NCBI RefSeq assembly: GCF_018408855.1
Contig: NZ_AP024327.1
Span: 434,001-498,000 of the forward strand
Origin: Caballeronia sp. NK8
GTDB taxonomy: Bacteria > Pseudomonadota > Gammaproteobacteria > Burkholderiales > Burkholderiaceae
Length of the DNA: 64,000 nucleotides
Direction: 5' to 3'
The notes under the pieces are model-generated. The model saw only the letters and a list, made by a program, of their open reading frames with translations, searched no databases and was not told the origin of the DNA. The position numbers and the translations under genes were made by a program. Shown in pieces: positions 34,879-42,649 of the stretch. Every line of letters begins with the position of its first letter. The stretch's first letter is position 1.

Positions 34879-34897
34879 ATACCGGAATTGCCGGTAT
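34879..34897. promoter_or_regulatory. ATACCGG-N5-CCGGTAT inverted repeat ahead of ytfQ
   Basis: A perfect 7-bp inverted repeat with 5-bp spacer, 95 bp upstream of the ytfQ start, in a 416-bp gene-free gap (34577-34992) that is clearly AT-richer than the flanks. A GntR regulator closes this operon (39551-40273) and the repeat is the natural candidate for its binding site. The rest of the gap shows no gene. Confidence 0.5.
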
Positions 34898-34992
34898 GGC
34901 GACGGGATGAATAGAACAACGAATTAACAGGTTATTCCAGAATCATTCGAACAAGACAGGTTAAAAAACCAACGGATGGAGGAACCACTGTC

Positions 34993-35952
34993 ATGAAACG
35001 CCGCACCGTGTTAGTTGCGATGGCCGCCGCGCCGCTCGGCGCAATGCTCCCGCTCCCCGCCTTCGCGCAAAAGCCCATCGTGCTCGGCTTCGCGCAGGTC
35101 GGCGCGGAGAGCGAATGGCGCACCGCGAACACCCAGTCGATCAAGTCCAGTGCGCAGGAGGCCGGCATCGACCTGAAATTTTCCGACGCGCAGCAGAAGC
35201 AGGAAAACCAGATCAAGGCGATCCGCTCGTACATCGCGCAGAAGGTCGATGTGATCGCGTTCTCGCCGGTCGTCGAGACGGGCTGGGATACCGTGCTCGT
35301 CGAAGCGAAGAACGCGAAGATTCCGGTCGTGCTCACCGACCGCGCGATCAGCAGCAAGGACGACACGCTCTACGTCACCTTCATCGGCTCGGACTTCACC
35401 GAGGAAGGCCGCAAGGCAGGCCGCTGGCTGGTCGAGAAGGAAAAGGGCAATGCGGGGCCGATCAATATCGTCGAATTGCAGGGCACGGTCGGTTCGGCGC
35501 CCGCGATCGATCGCAAGAAGGGCTTCGAGGAAATCATCAAGTCCGATCCGAAGTTCAAGATCATCCGCTCGCAGACCGGCGACTTCACGCGCGCGAAGGG
35601 CAAGGAAGTGATGGAGGCGTTCCTCAAGGCCGAGGGCAAGAAGATCAACGTGCTCTACGCGCACAACGACGACATGGCGATCGGCGCGATCCAGGCGATC
35701 GAGGAAGCCGGCATGAAGCCGGGCAAGGACATCATCATCATTTCCGTGGATGGCGTGAAAGGCGCATTCGAAGCGATGATGGCGGGCAAGCTCAATGTGT
35801 CGGTCGAATGCAGTCCGCTGCTCGGGCCGCAGTTGATGTCGGTCGTGAAGGACATCAAGGCCGGCAAGTCCGTGCCCAAGCGCATCGTCACGCAGGAAGG
35901 CATCTTCCCGATGGAGGTCGCGGCGAAGGAATTCCCCAATCGCAAATACTGA
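34993..35952 (+). CDS. ytfQ: Sugar ABC transporter, periplasmic binding protein (YtfQ-like)
   Basis: A 319-residue periplasmic galactofuranose/galactose-binding protein of the pentose/hexose (Peripla_BP) class. Signal peptide ends at PAFAQ; the mature domain reads KPIVLGFAQVGAESEWRTANTQS, the YtfQ start (GFAQVGAESEWR). Further marks are AFSPVVETGWDTVL, GSDFTEEGRKAGRWLVE and the second-lobe AHNDDMAIGAIQAIEEAG, IISVDGVKGA. ATG has GGAGG upstream. First gene of the four-gene importer operon. Confidence 0.94.
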   Translation: MKRRTVLVAMAAAPLGAMLPLPAFAQKPIVLGFAQVGAESEWRTANTQSIKSSAQEAGIDLKFSDAQQKQENQIKAIRSYIAQKVDVIAFSPVVETGWDTVLVEAKNAKIPVVLTDRAISSKDDTLYVTFIGSDFTEEGRKAGRWLVEKEKGNAGPINIVELQGTVGSAPAIDRKKGFEEIIKSDPKFKIIRSQTGDFTRAKGKEVMEAFLKAEGKKINVLYAHNDDMAIGAIQAIEEAGMKPGKDIIIISVDGVKGAFEAMMAGKLNVSVECSPLLGPQLMSVVKDIKAGKSVPKRIVTQEGIFPMEVAAKEFPNRKY

Positions 35953-35958
35953 TCTCCG

Positions 35959-37479
35959 ATGACTTCGCCCGTACTGGAGCTGCGCGGCATCGACAAGCGC
36001 TTCGCCGGCGTCCATGCGCTGCGGGACGTGAACCTCACCCTCTATCCGGGCGAGGTTCACGCGCTGATGGGTCAGAACGGCGCGGGCAAGTCGACGCTCA
36101 TCAAGGTGCTGACCGGCGTCGTGAGCCTCGACGCCGGCGAGATCCTGCTCGACGGCCGCGCGATTCACCCCGACTCGCCGCTCGACGCGCAGAAGCTCGG
36201 CATCAGCACGGTCTATCAGGAAGTGAATCTCTGCCCGAACCTCTCCGTGGCGGAGAACATCTTCGCCGGCTACTTTCCGCGACGCGGCGCGCTCGCCGGC
36301 TTTCGCATCGACTGGGAAGCGACGAACCGGCAGGCGCGCGAACTGCTCGGGCGCATCGGGCTCGATATCGACGTGACGCGCGTGCTGACGAGCTATCCGG
36401 TCGCGGTGCAGCAGATGGTCGCGATCGCGCGGGCGCTGAAGCTGTCGTCGAAAGTATTGATTCTCGACGAGCCGACTTCCTCCCTCGACGACGACGAAGT
36501 GCGCCGCCTCTTCGACGTGCTGCGCCGCCTGCGTGAACAAGGGCTCGCGATTCTCTTCGTCACGCACTTCCTGAATCAGGTCTACGCGATCTCGGACCGC
36601 ATCACGGTGCTGCGCAACAGCCGGCGCGTGGGCGAATGGCGCGCGAACGAACTCGGCACGCAGGCGCTCATCGCGGCGATGCTCGGCCGCGAACTCGCCG
36701 CCGCGCAGGCGCGCCAGCCGCCGCCCGACGACACCGAAGCGCACGCCACCGACGACGCCCTGCTCGACGCGGTACGCCTTGGTCAGAAGGGCCAGTTGCA
36801 GCCGCTCGATCTGCGCGTGCGGGCGGGCGAAGTGGTCGGCGTCGCGGGGCTGCTCGGCTCCGGGCGCACCGAACTCGCGAAGCTGCTGTTCGGCCTGGAG
36901 AAGCCCGACGAAGGCGAACTGCGCATCGACGGCGTGCCGGTTTCCTTCGCGACGCCCGCGCAGGCGATCCGGCACGGCATCGCGTTCTGTCCCGAGGAGC
37001 GCAAGGCGGATGGCATCGTCGCGGAACTGTCGCTGCGCGAGAACATCGCGCTCGCGTTGCAGGCGCGCATGGGCGCGCGACGCTGCCTCACGCGCGCCGA
37101 ACAGAACGCGCTCGCCGAACGCTTCGTGCGCGCTCTCGGCATCAAGGCCGCGAATCTCGACATGCCGATCGGCCTGCTCTCCGGCGGCAATCAGCAAAAG
37201 GCGCTGATCGCGCGATGGCTCGCGACCGAGCCGCGCCTCTTGATCCTCGACGAACCCACACGCGGCATCGACGTCGCCGCGAAGCAGGAAATCATGGACG
37301 AGATACTCAGGCTCGCCTCGACGGGCATGGCGGTGCTCTTCATCTCGTCGGAGATCTCGGAGGTGGTGCGCGTCGCCAATCGCATCGTCGTGTTGCGCGA
37401 TCGTCGCAAGGTCGGCGAGCTGCCGGCGGGCACGAGCGAGGACACCGTATGCGAAATGATCGGAGCCGAACATGGATGA
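35959..37479 (+). CDS. ytfR: Sugar ABC transporter ATPase (YtfR-like)
   Basis: A 506-residue double ATPase of the carbohydrate uptake type 2 class. Domain 1: Walker A GQNGAGKSTLIKVL, Q-loop STVYQEVNLCPNLSV, signature SYPVAVQQMVAIARAL, Walker B ILDEPTSSLDD. Domain 2 is degenerate as usual: VAGLLGSGRTELAKLLFG in place of Walker A and LSGGNQQKALIARWL with LILDEPTRGID. Six bp after ytfQ; its stop overlaps the ytfT start by 8 bp. Confidence 0.95.
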   Translation: MTSPVLELRGIDKRFAGVHALRDVNLTLYPGEVHALMGQNGAGKSTLIKVLTGVVSLDAGEILLDGRAIHPDSPLDAQKLGISTVYQEVNLCPNLSVAENIFAGYFPRRGALAGFRIDWEATNRQARELLGRIGLDIDVTRVLTSYPVAVQQMVAIARALKLSSKVLILDEPTSSLDDDEVRRLFDVLRRLREQGLAILFVTHFLNQVYAISDRITVLRNSRRVGEWRANELGTQALIAAMLGRELAAAQARQPPPDDTEAHATDDALLDAVRLGQKGQLQPLDLRVRAGEVVGVAGLLGSGRTELAKLLFGLEKPDEGELRIDGVPVSFATPAQAIRHGIAFCPEERKADGIVAELSLRENIALALQARMGARRCLTRAEQNALAERFVRALGIKAANLDMPIGLLSGGNQQKALIARWLATEPRLLILDEPTRGIDVAAKQEIMDEILRLASTGMAVLFISSEISEVVRVANRIVVLRDRRKVGELPAGTSEDTVCEMIGAEHG

Positions 37480-38530
37480 CACCGTGCGACGCGGCAAGCT
37501 CCGCTCGATGATGGAGCATCGCCTCGGCTGGCCGATCGTCACGCTCGCCCTGCTGCTCGCGTTGAACGCGGCGTTCAATCCGGGCTTTCTGCATGTCGAA
37601 TGGCGCGACCATCATCTCTACGGCAGCCTCATCGATATCCTCAATCGCGCCGCGCCGCTCGCGGTCGTCGCGCTCGGCATGACCATCGTGATCGCGACGC
37701 GCGGCATCGATATCTCTGTGGGCGCGGTCGTCGCCATCGCGGGCGCGGTCGCCGCATGGGCGATCGGCGGCTCCATCTCCGGCAACGTGACGCGCTTTGC
37801 GCTGCCGGTCGTGATCGTGGCCGCGCTCGGCGTCGCGTTGCTGTGCGGCCTGTGGAACGGCTTGCTGGTCGCACGGGCGGGCATGCAGCCGATCATCGCA
37901 ACGCTGATCCTGATGGTCGCGGGACGCGGCATCGCGCAGCTCATCACGAGCGGTCAGATCATCACGATCTACTACTCGCCCTACTTCTTCTTCGGGGGCG
38001 GTTATCTGCTCGGCGTGCCGGTATCGATACTGATCGTAGCTCTCGTGTTCGCGCTGCTCTGGCTCGCGATCACGCGCACCGCGCTCGGGCTGTTCCTGCA
38101 GGCGATCGGCATCAATCCGACCGCCGCGCGCGTCGCGGGCGTGCAGGCGCGACGGCTCACGCTCGGCGCGTATGCGTTCAGCGGCCTGTGCGCGGGCGTC
38201 GCGGGCATCCTCATCAGTTCGAACGTCAAGAGCGCGGACGGCAACAACGCGGGCCTGCTGCTCGAACTCGATGCGATTCTCGCCGTGACGCTCGGCGGCA
38301 CCGCGCTCACCGGAGGCCGCTTCACGCTCGCGGGCAGCGTAATCGGCGCGCTCATCATCCAGACGCTCACGTATCTGATCTATTCGCTCGGCGTGCCGCC
38401 GGAGGTCAATCTCGTGGTGAAGGCCATTGTCGTGTTCGCAGTGATGATGCTGCAATCGGGCGAATTCCGCGCGACGGTCGCGAAATTCGCGCGCCGTCCC
38501 GCGCTCGCGGATCGCGAGGTGCGGCGATGA
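37472..38530 (+). CDS. ytfT: Sugar ABC transporter permease (YtfT-like)
   Basis: A 352-residue inner-membrane permease of the BPD_transp_2 class. Eight or more helices; the signature lines are RAAPLAVVALGMTIVIATRGIDISVGAVVAIAGAV in parts (GMTIVIATRGIDISVGAV) and TLGAYAFSGLCAGVAGILISS. Later LLLELDAILAVTLGGTALTGGRF marks the EAA-like loop used for the ATPase contact. Overlaps ytfR by 8 bp and yjfF by 4 bp. Confidence 0.94.
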   Translation: MDDTVRRGKLRSMMEHRLGWPIVTLALLLALNAAFNPGFLHVEWRDHHLYGSLIDILNRAAPLAVVALGMTIVIATRGIDISVGAVVAIAGAVAAWAIGGSISGNVTRFALPVVIVAALGVALLCGLWNGLLVARAGMQPIIATLILMVAGRGIAQLITSGQIITIYYSPYFFFGGGYLLGVPVSILIVALVFALLWLAITRTALGLFLQAIGINPTAARVAGVQARRLTLGAYAFSGLCAGVAGILISSNVKSADGNNAGLLLELDAILAVTLGGTALTGGRFTLAGSVIGALIIQTLTYLIYSLGVPPEVNLVVKAIVVFAVMMLQSGEFRATVAKFARRPALADREVRR

Positions 38531-39549
38531 ACTCGGGCCTGCCCACGCTCACGCAGCATCGCAAGGACGACGCGCCGCCGCGCAAGACAGTGCGCAGCCG
38601 CTACCTGCCGCTTGCCGCGACGGTGTCGCTGTTCATCGTGATCTCCGTGCTCGGCTCGGTGATGTACACCGGCTTCTTCTCGCCGCAGGTCTTCCTCAAC
38701 CTGCTGATCGACAACGCGTTTCTGATCGTCGTCGCGGTGGGCGAGACGTTCGTGATTCTGTCGGGCGGGATCGATCTGTCGGTGGGATCGGTGATCGCGC
38801 TCACGACGATGGTGTCCGCCGCGCTCGTCGAGAAAGCGGGCTGGCATCCGCTCGTCGTGATACCGCTCGTGCTCGCGATGGGCACCGCGTTCGGCACGCT
38901 GATGGGCTGGCTGATCGCGCGCTTTCGCCTGCAGCCTTTCATCGTCACGCTCGCGGGCATGTTCCTCGCGCGCGGGCTCTGCTATCTCATCAGCATCGAT
39001 TCGATCAGCATCACGGACCCGTGGTACGCGATGGTTTCACAGATCCGCATCCCCGTGATGAGCGGCGCGTCGCTGTCGCTCGGCGCGGTGATCGCGCTCG
39101 TCGTGCTGGCACTGGCGGTGTTCGTCGCGCATTACACGCCGTTCGGGCGCACGCTCTATGCGGTCGGCGGCAATCCTCATTCCGCGCTGCTGATGGGCTT
39201 GCCGGTGAATGCGGCGACCATCGGCGCGTACGCGTTGTCGGGCTTCTGCTCGGCGCTCGGCGGCGTTCTGTTCACGTTCTACATGCTCTCGGGCTACGGC
39301 CTGCACGCGATGGGGCTCGAACTCGACGCGATCGCTTCGGTCGTGATCGGCGGGACGCTGTTGACGGGCGGCGTCGGCTATGTGATCGGCACGCTGTTCG
39401 GCGTGCTTCTGCTCGGCATCATCCAGACGCTGATCTCGTTCGACGGCTCGCTCAGTTCGTGGTGGACCAAGATCGCGGTCGGTGCGTTGCTGCTCGTGTT
39501 CTGCCTGTCGCAGCGCGCGTTCGGCGAGCGCTCCGCGACGAAGCGCTGA
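38527..39549 (+). CDS. yjfF: Sugar ABC transporter permease (YjfF-like)
   Basis: The second permease, 340 residues, paired with YtfT in the same operon. ATGA overlap at 38527 gives translational coupling. Marks: VVAVGETFVILSGGIDLSVGSVIALT, LQPFIVTLAGMFLARGLCYLISI and LELDAIASVVIGGTLLTGGVGYV. The long basic lead QHRKDDAPPRKTVRSR is cytoplasmic. With YtfQ, YtfR and YtfT it completes the importer. Confidence 0.94.
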   Translation: MNSGLPTLTQHRKDDAPPRKTVRSRYLPLAATVSLFIVISVLGSVMYTGFFSPQVFLNLLIDNAFLIVVAVGETFVILSGGIDLSVGSVIALTTMVSAALVEKAGWHPLVVIPLVLAMGTAFGTLMGWLIARFRLQPFIVTLAGMFLARGLCYLISIDSISITDPWYAMVSQIRIPVMSGASLSLGAVIALVVLALAVFVAHYTPFGRTLYAVGGNPHSALLMGLPVNAATIGAYALSGFCSALGGVLFTFYMLSGYGLHAMGLELDAIASVVIGGTLLTGGVGYVIGTLFGVLLLGIIQTLISFDGSLSSWWTKIAVGALLLVFCLSQRAFGERSATKR

Positions 39550-39550
39550 C

Positions 39551-40273
39551 ATGGACTATCGCCATCCACAGCCCCGCAAGAGCATGCACGCGCGCATCGT
39601 GCAGGAGCTCGGCATCGAGATCGTGAGCGGCAGGCTCAAGCCGGGCGACCGCCTGCCCGCCGAGGCAAAGCTGTGCGAAGCCTATGGCGTGAGCCGCCCG
39701 GTGCTGCGCGAAGCGACGCGCGTGCTGGTCGCGAAGGGACTGGTGCTGTCGAAGCCGCGTCTGGGCAGCGTGGTGCGTCCGCGCGATGAATGGCACACGC
39801 TCGATCCCGATGTGCTCTTCTGGACCATCAACAGCGTGCACGAAGGCGAGTTCTTTCAGTCGCTGCTCGTGGTGCGCAGGATCGTCGAGCCTGCTGCCGC
39901 CGCGCTCGCCGCATCGAACGCGACGCCGGACGATCTCGCGAACATCCGTGCCGCTTATGAACGCATGTCGCTTGCGGACACGCCGAATGCATTGCTTGCA
40001 CCCGATCTGGAGTTTCATCGCGCGATCATGACCGCCACGCATAACGACATGCTGATGTACATCGGGCATATGCTGTCGCTTGCACTGTCGGAGTCGATCA
40101 AGCTGACGAGCCGTCATCCCGATACGCACGCGCTGTCATTGCCACGGCACAAGGCGATACTCACCGCGATCACGAATCGCGATCCGCTCGGCGCGCGTCA
40201 TGCGAGTCTCGTACAGCTCGACAATGCACTGGCCGATGCGCAGAGCGTGCTGTCGGCGGTGTATCAGGAATAG
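39551..40273 (+). CDS. GntR-family (FadR-type) regulator at the end of the sugar-import operon
   Basis: A 240-residue FCD-type regulator 1 bp after yjfF, so co-transcribed. Winged helix: GRLKPGDRLPAEAKLCEAYGVSRPVLREATRVLVAKG in parts (RLPAEAKLCEAYGVSRPVLRE). The FCD domain retains metal-site residues in LEFHRAIMTATHNDM and SLPRHKAILTAITNRD. It probably senses the imported sugar or its acid and acts on the operon, perhaps at the ATACCGG repeat at 34879-34897. No sugar-catabolic enzyme is in the operon, so the substrate stays open. Confidence 0.9.
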   Translation: MDYRHPQPRKSMHARIVQELGIEIVSGRLKPGDRLPAEAKLCEAYGVSRPVLREATRVLVAKGLVLSKPRLGSVVRPRDEWHTLDPDVLFWTINSVHEGEFFQSLLVVRRIVEPAAAALAASNATPDDLANIRAAYERMSLADTPNALLAPDLEFHRAIMTATHNDMLMYIGHMLSLALSESIKLTSRHPDTHALSLPRHKAILTAITNRDPLGARHASLVQLDNALADAQSVLSAVYQE

Positions 40274-40282
40274 AAGGATTGG

Positions 40283-41446
40283 TTACGTACTGCGACGCCA
40301 CGCGTTTTCTCTGAGCGCGTTCGCAAGCGTTTCCACGGTCCATGCTTCATCGAGCGCCTGACGCAACAGCGCCTGCTGGCTCTTCGGCGCAAGACCGCCT
40401 AAGGGCGGATCGCGATCGAGATTCGTCGGGAATGCATAGCCTTCCGCACAGGACGCGATGACCGCATCGAGTTCGGCGTCGTTCATGCGCCCCGTGGATT
40501 TTTCATCGAGCAACACCGGATAGACGGCTTCGCACATGCGGGCGCGATCGAGCGTTTCCATCGCCCGTCCGTATGCCGACGACACTTGCAGCAGATTCGC
40601 CATGCGCTGCACGTCGCGCGTGCGGTTCGCGCCCGCCGCGTGAAAGAGCGCCGGGCTGAAGAAGAGCGCGTCGCCTTTTTCGAGCGGCAGTTGCACGTAA
40701 TGCGCTTCGAAGTGCGCGCGGAAATCCGCGCGACGCCATGCGAGATAGCCCTGCGCATAGCGTTGCGAGAACGGCAGCAGTTTGGTCGGCCCGCTTTCGA
40801 CAGGCATGTCGCTGTGCGCGACCGCGCCCTGCAGCGTGAGGAACGGCGACATCGCGTGAACATGCGCCGGATAGCGCTGCACTTCGTCGGCAGTCTGGAA
40901 ACCGAGGTGATAATCGCGATGAGCCTGTTGCGCGTCTCCGCCCGGGCGCACGACGTTGACCTGCGACGTCATCTGGAAAGCCGGCCCGAGCCACGCTTGC
41001 GCCGTGCACTCGATGAACGGATTCGCGAAGTAGCGCGCGAATACGCGAGGCGCTTCGAGGCAGAGCTTTTCCTGCGCGTTCCAGATGCGATCGTTCGCGC
41101 CCGCTTTCGCAAAGTGATCCGCGCCGCTCGTTCCCTGCGCGCGCTCTTCACGGATGATCGATTCGAAGATCGCGGTGGCCTCGTCGACCGGCGCGACGTC
41201 CGCATAGGCCGCCTTGAGCACGAATACGCCCGCGCCGTCGCGAAGCACCGCGGCCCATTCCGCCTGCAACGCCGCGCGCTTCGGCGCATCGTTCAAGGCT
41301 TCGCGCAGTGCGCTGCAATCGTAGAGGGGAATCCTCTGCTGGATATCGGCGGCGAATGCCGGCCCTGGCGCGGTGTCCCGTTCCAGCAGCGCGGAGAATT
41401 CATCGAGCGAGCAGTCGCTCTCCCGATACACGTTCGTCACGTTCAT
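40283..41446 (-). CDS. Phytanoyl-CoA dioxygenase (PhyH)-family oxygenase
   Basis: A 387-residue Fe(II)/2-oxoglutarate-type oxygenase. The metal motif is QQAHRDYHLGF (H-x-D), the distal His is FSPALFHAAGANRTRDVQR with the 2-oxoglutarate arginine nearby. FVLKAAYADVAPVDEATAIFESI lies in the N-terminal domain. ATG at 41446 is used because GGAG lies five bases upstream; an upstream in-frame ATG at 41467 has none. Between the sugar importer and the porin; no operon partner, substrate not known. Confidence 0.82.
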   Translation of the reverse strand: MNVTNVYRESDCSLDEFSALLERDTAPGPAFAADIQQRIPLYDCSALREALNDAPKRAALQAEWAAVLRDGAGVFVLKAAYADVAPVDEATAIFESIIREERAQGTSGADHFAKAGANDRIWNAQEKLCLEAPRVFARYFANPFIECTAQAWLGPAFQMTSQVNVVRPGGDAQQAHRDYHLGFQTADEVQRYPAHVHAMSPFLTLQGAVAHSDMPVESGPTKLLPFSQRYAQGYLAWRRADFRAHFEAHYVQLPLEKGDALFFSPALFHAAGANRTRDVQRMANLLQVSSAYGRAMETLDRARMCEAVYPVLLDEKSTGRMNDAELDAVIASCAEGYAFPTNLDRDPPLGGLAPKSQQALLRQALDEAWTVETLANALRENAWRRST

Positions 41447-41515
41447 GTCTCGCTCCGTTTTCGACAAGCATAGCCGTTCGCGCGAAGCCTCGACAACTCG
41501 TGACTGCCGTGCGTG

Positions 41516-42562
41516 TCAGAAGCGCTCGATCATGCCGACCTGCACGCCGCGAACCGGCGCGCCCGGATACGCCACCGGCAACCCGACGACATTCACGCCG
41601 CGCAGCGTGAAAATCGCGTCGCCGCGATTGCGCAGCATCGCGCCGCTCGCGTAGAGCAGTACCTTCGGCGAAAGGTCGTACTCGCACGCGACGCTGAACT
41701 GGTCCGCATCGTTGTCGCCGCCCGTGCGGTCGCGCGCGTACGCGTAGCCGAGCGATGCGCGCAGGCGCGGCGTCACGGCATAGCGCATCGATAGCGCGAT
41801 GCCGTCGTTGTGATAACGCGGCGATCCGCCATCGCCATTGAAGTACGACACGAAGGCCGTTGTTTTGCCGATCTGGTACGACACGCCGCCGAGATTCGCG
41901 CGCAAGCCGGTGTCGCCCTGCGTCTGCTGATGCGCGTAGGAAATGCGAAACGGCCCGTTGTGATACGCGAATGTCTCGTAGTTGCCGGAGAGGCCGTTGC
42001 CGTCGCCGCTGTCGCGCAATGCGACCATCAGTGTCGTCGTGAAGCCGTGAAAGTCCGGCGACAGGTAGGCGATGCCGTTATCCGTATAAGGCGTGATCTT
42101 CGAGAGATTGTTGAGGCCAGACGCGATCGTGCCCGCGCCGAAGGCGTCGAGGCCGCCCTTGAACGGAATGTAGATCGGCGAGTACTGACGGCCCATGCGC
42201 AATTCGCCCCACGGCGCGCCGAGGCCGATCCACGCTTGCCGGTTGAAAATGGTGTTGGCCGTGGCGAAGCTGCCGTCCGCCGAACTGAAGCCGCTTTCGA
42301 GATCGAACAAGAGACGCGTATCGGAACTCCATTGCTCGTAGCCGCGCAAGCCGAAGCGCGAACCGCGATACGCGCCCGAATCCATGCGCGGCGTCCACGA
42401 GGAGCCGGGATTCGTCACTTCGATGCTGGTGTCGATCGTGCCGTACAGCGTGACGGCGCTTTGCGCATGCGCGGCCGTTACGCCGATGCCGCACATCATC
42501 GACAGTGCCAGCAGGCGTGCGCGCTTCGCCGTGCGGCGATCGAAAGGGTGTGTCAGACGCAT
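41516..42562 (-). CDS. General porin behind the PQQ dehydrogenase gene
   Basis: A 348-residue outer-membrane porin. The signal ends at AAHAQ, then SAVTLYGTIDTSIEVTNPG. Porin strands: SRFGLRGYEQWSSDTRLLFDLESGF, NRQAWIGLGAPWGELRMGRQYSP and a C-terminal VQVGMIERF with terminal Phe. The start was set at ATG 42562; an earlier ATG at 42604 has no better ribosome site. 87 bp downstream of the dehydrogenase on the same strand, perhaps the entry pore for its substrate. Confidence 0.92.
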   Translation of the reverse strand: MRLTHPFDRRTAKRARLLALSMMCGIGVTAAHAQSAVTLYGTIDTSIEVTNPGSSWTPRMDSGAYRGSRFGLRGYEQWSSDTRLLFDLESGFSSADGSFATANTIFNRQAWIGLGAPWGELRMGRQYSPIYIPFKGGLDAFGAGTIASGLNNLSKITPYTDNGIAYLSPDFHGFTTTLMVALRDSGDGNGLSGNYETFAYHNGPFRISYAHQQTQGDTGLRANLGGVSYQIGKTTAFVSYFNGDGGSPRYHNDGIALSMRYAVTPRLRASLGYAYARDRTGGDNDADQFSVACEYDLSPKVLLYASGAMLRNRGDAIFTLRGVNVVGLPVAYPGAPVRGVQVGMIERF

Positions 42563-42649
42563 GAAAACATCGGTCAGGGGACGGGTCGAATGGAGCGGCG
42601 GCATGCACGCCCGTGCCGCCGCCCGCCATGATAATCGTCCAGGCGACGA

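Noticed and set aside
35011..37578. A long open frame of 855 codons antisense to ytfQ and ytfR
   Set aside because: Its product is a low-complexity Arg/His/Asp/Ala mix with no domain; the plus strand carries clear ABC-transporter genes. High GC makes such antisense frames common.
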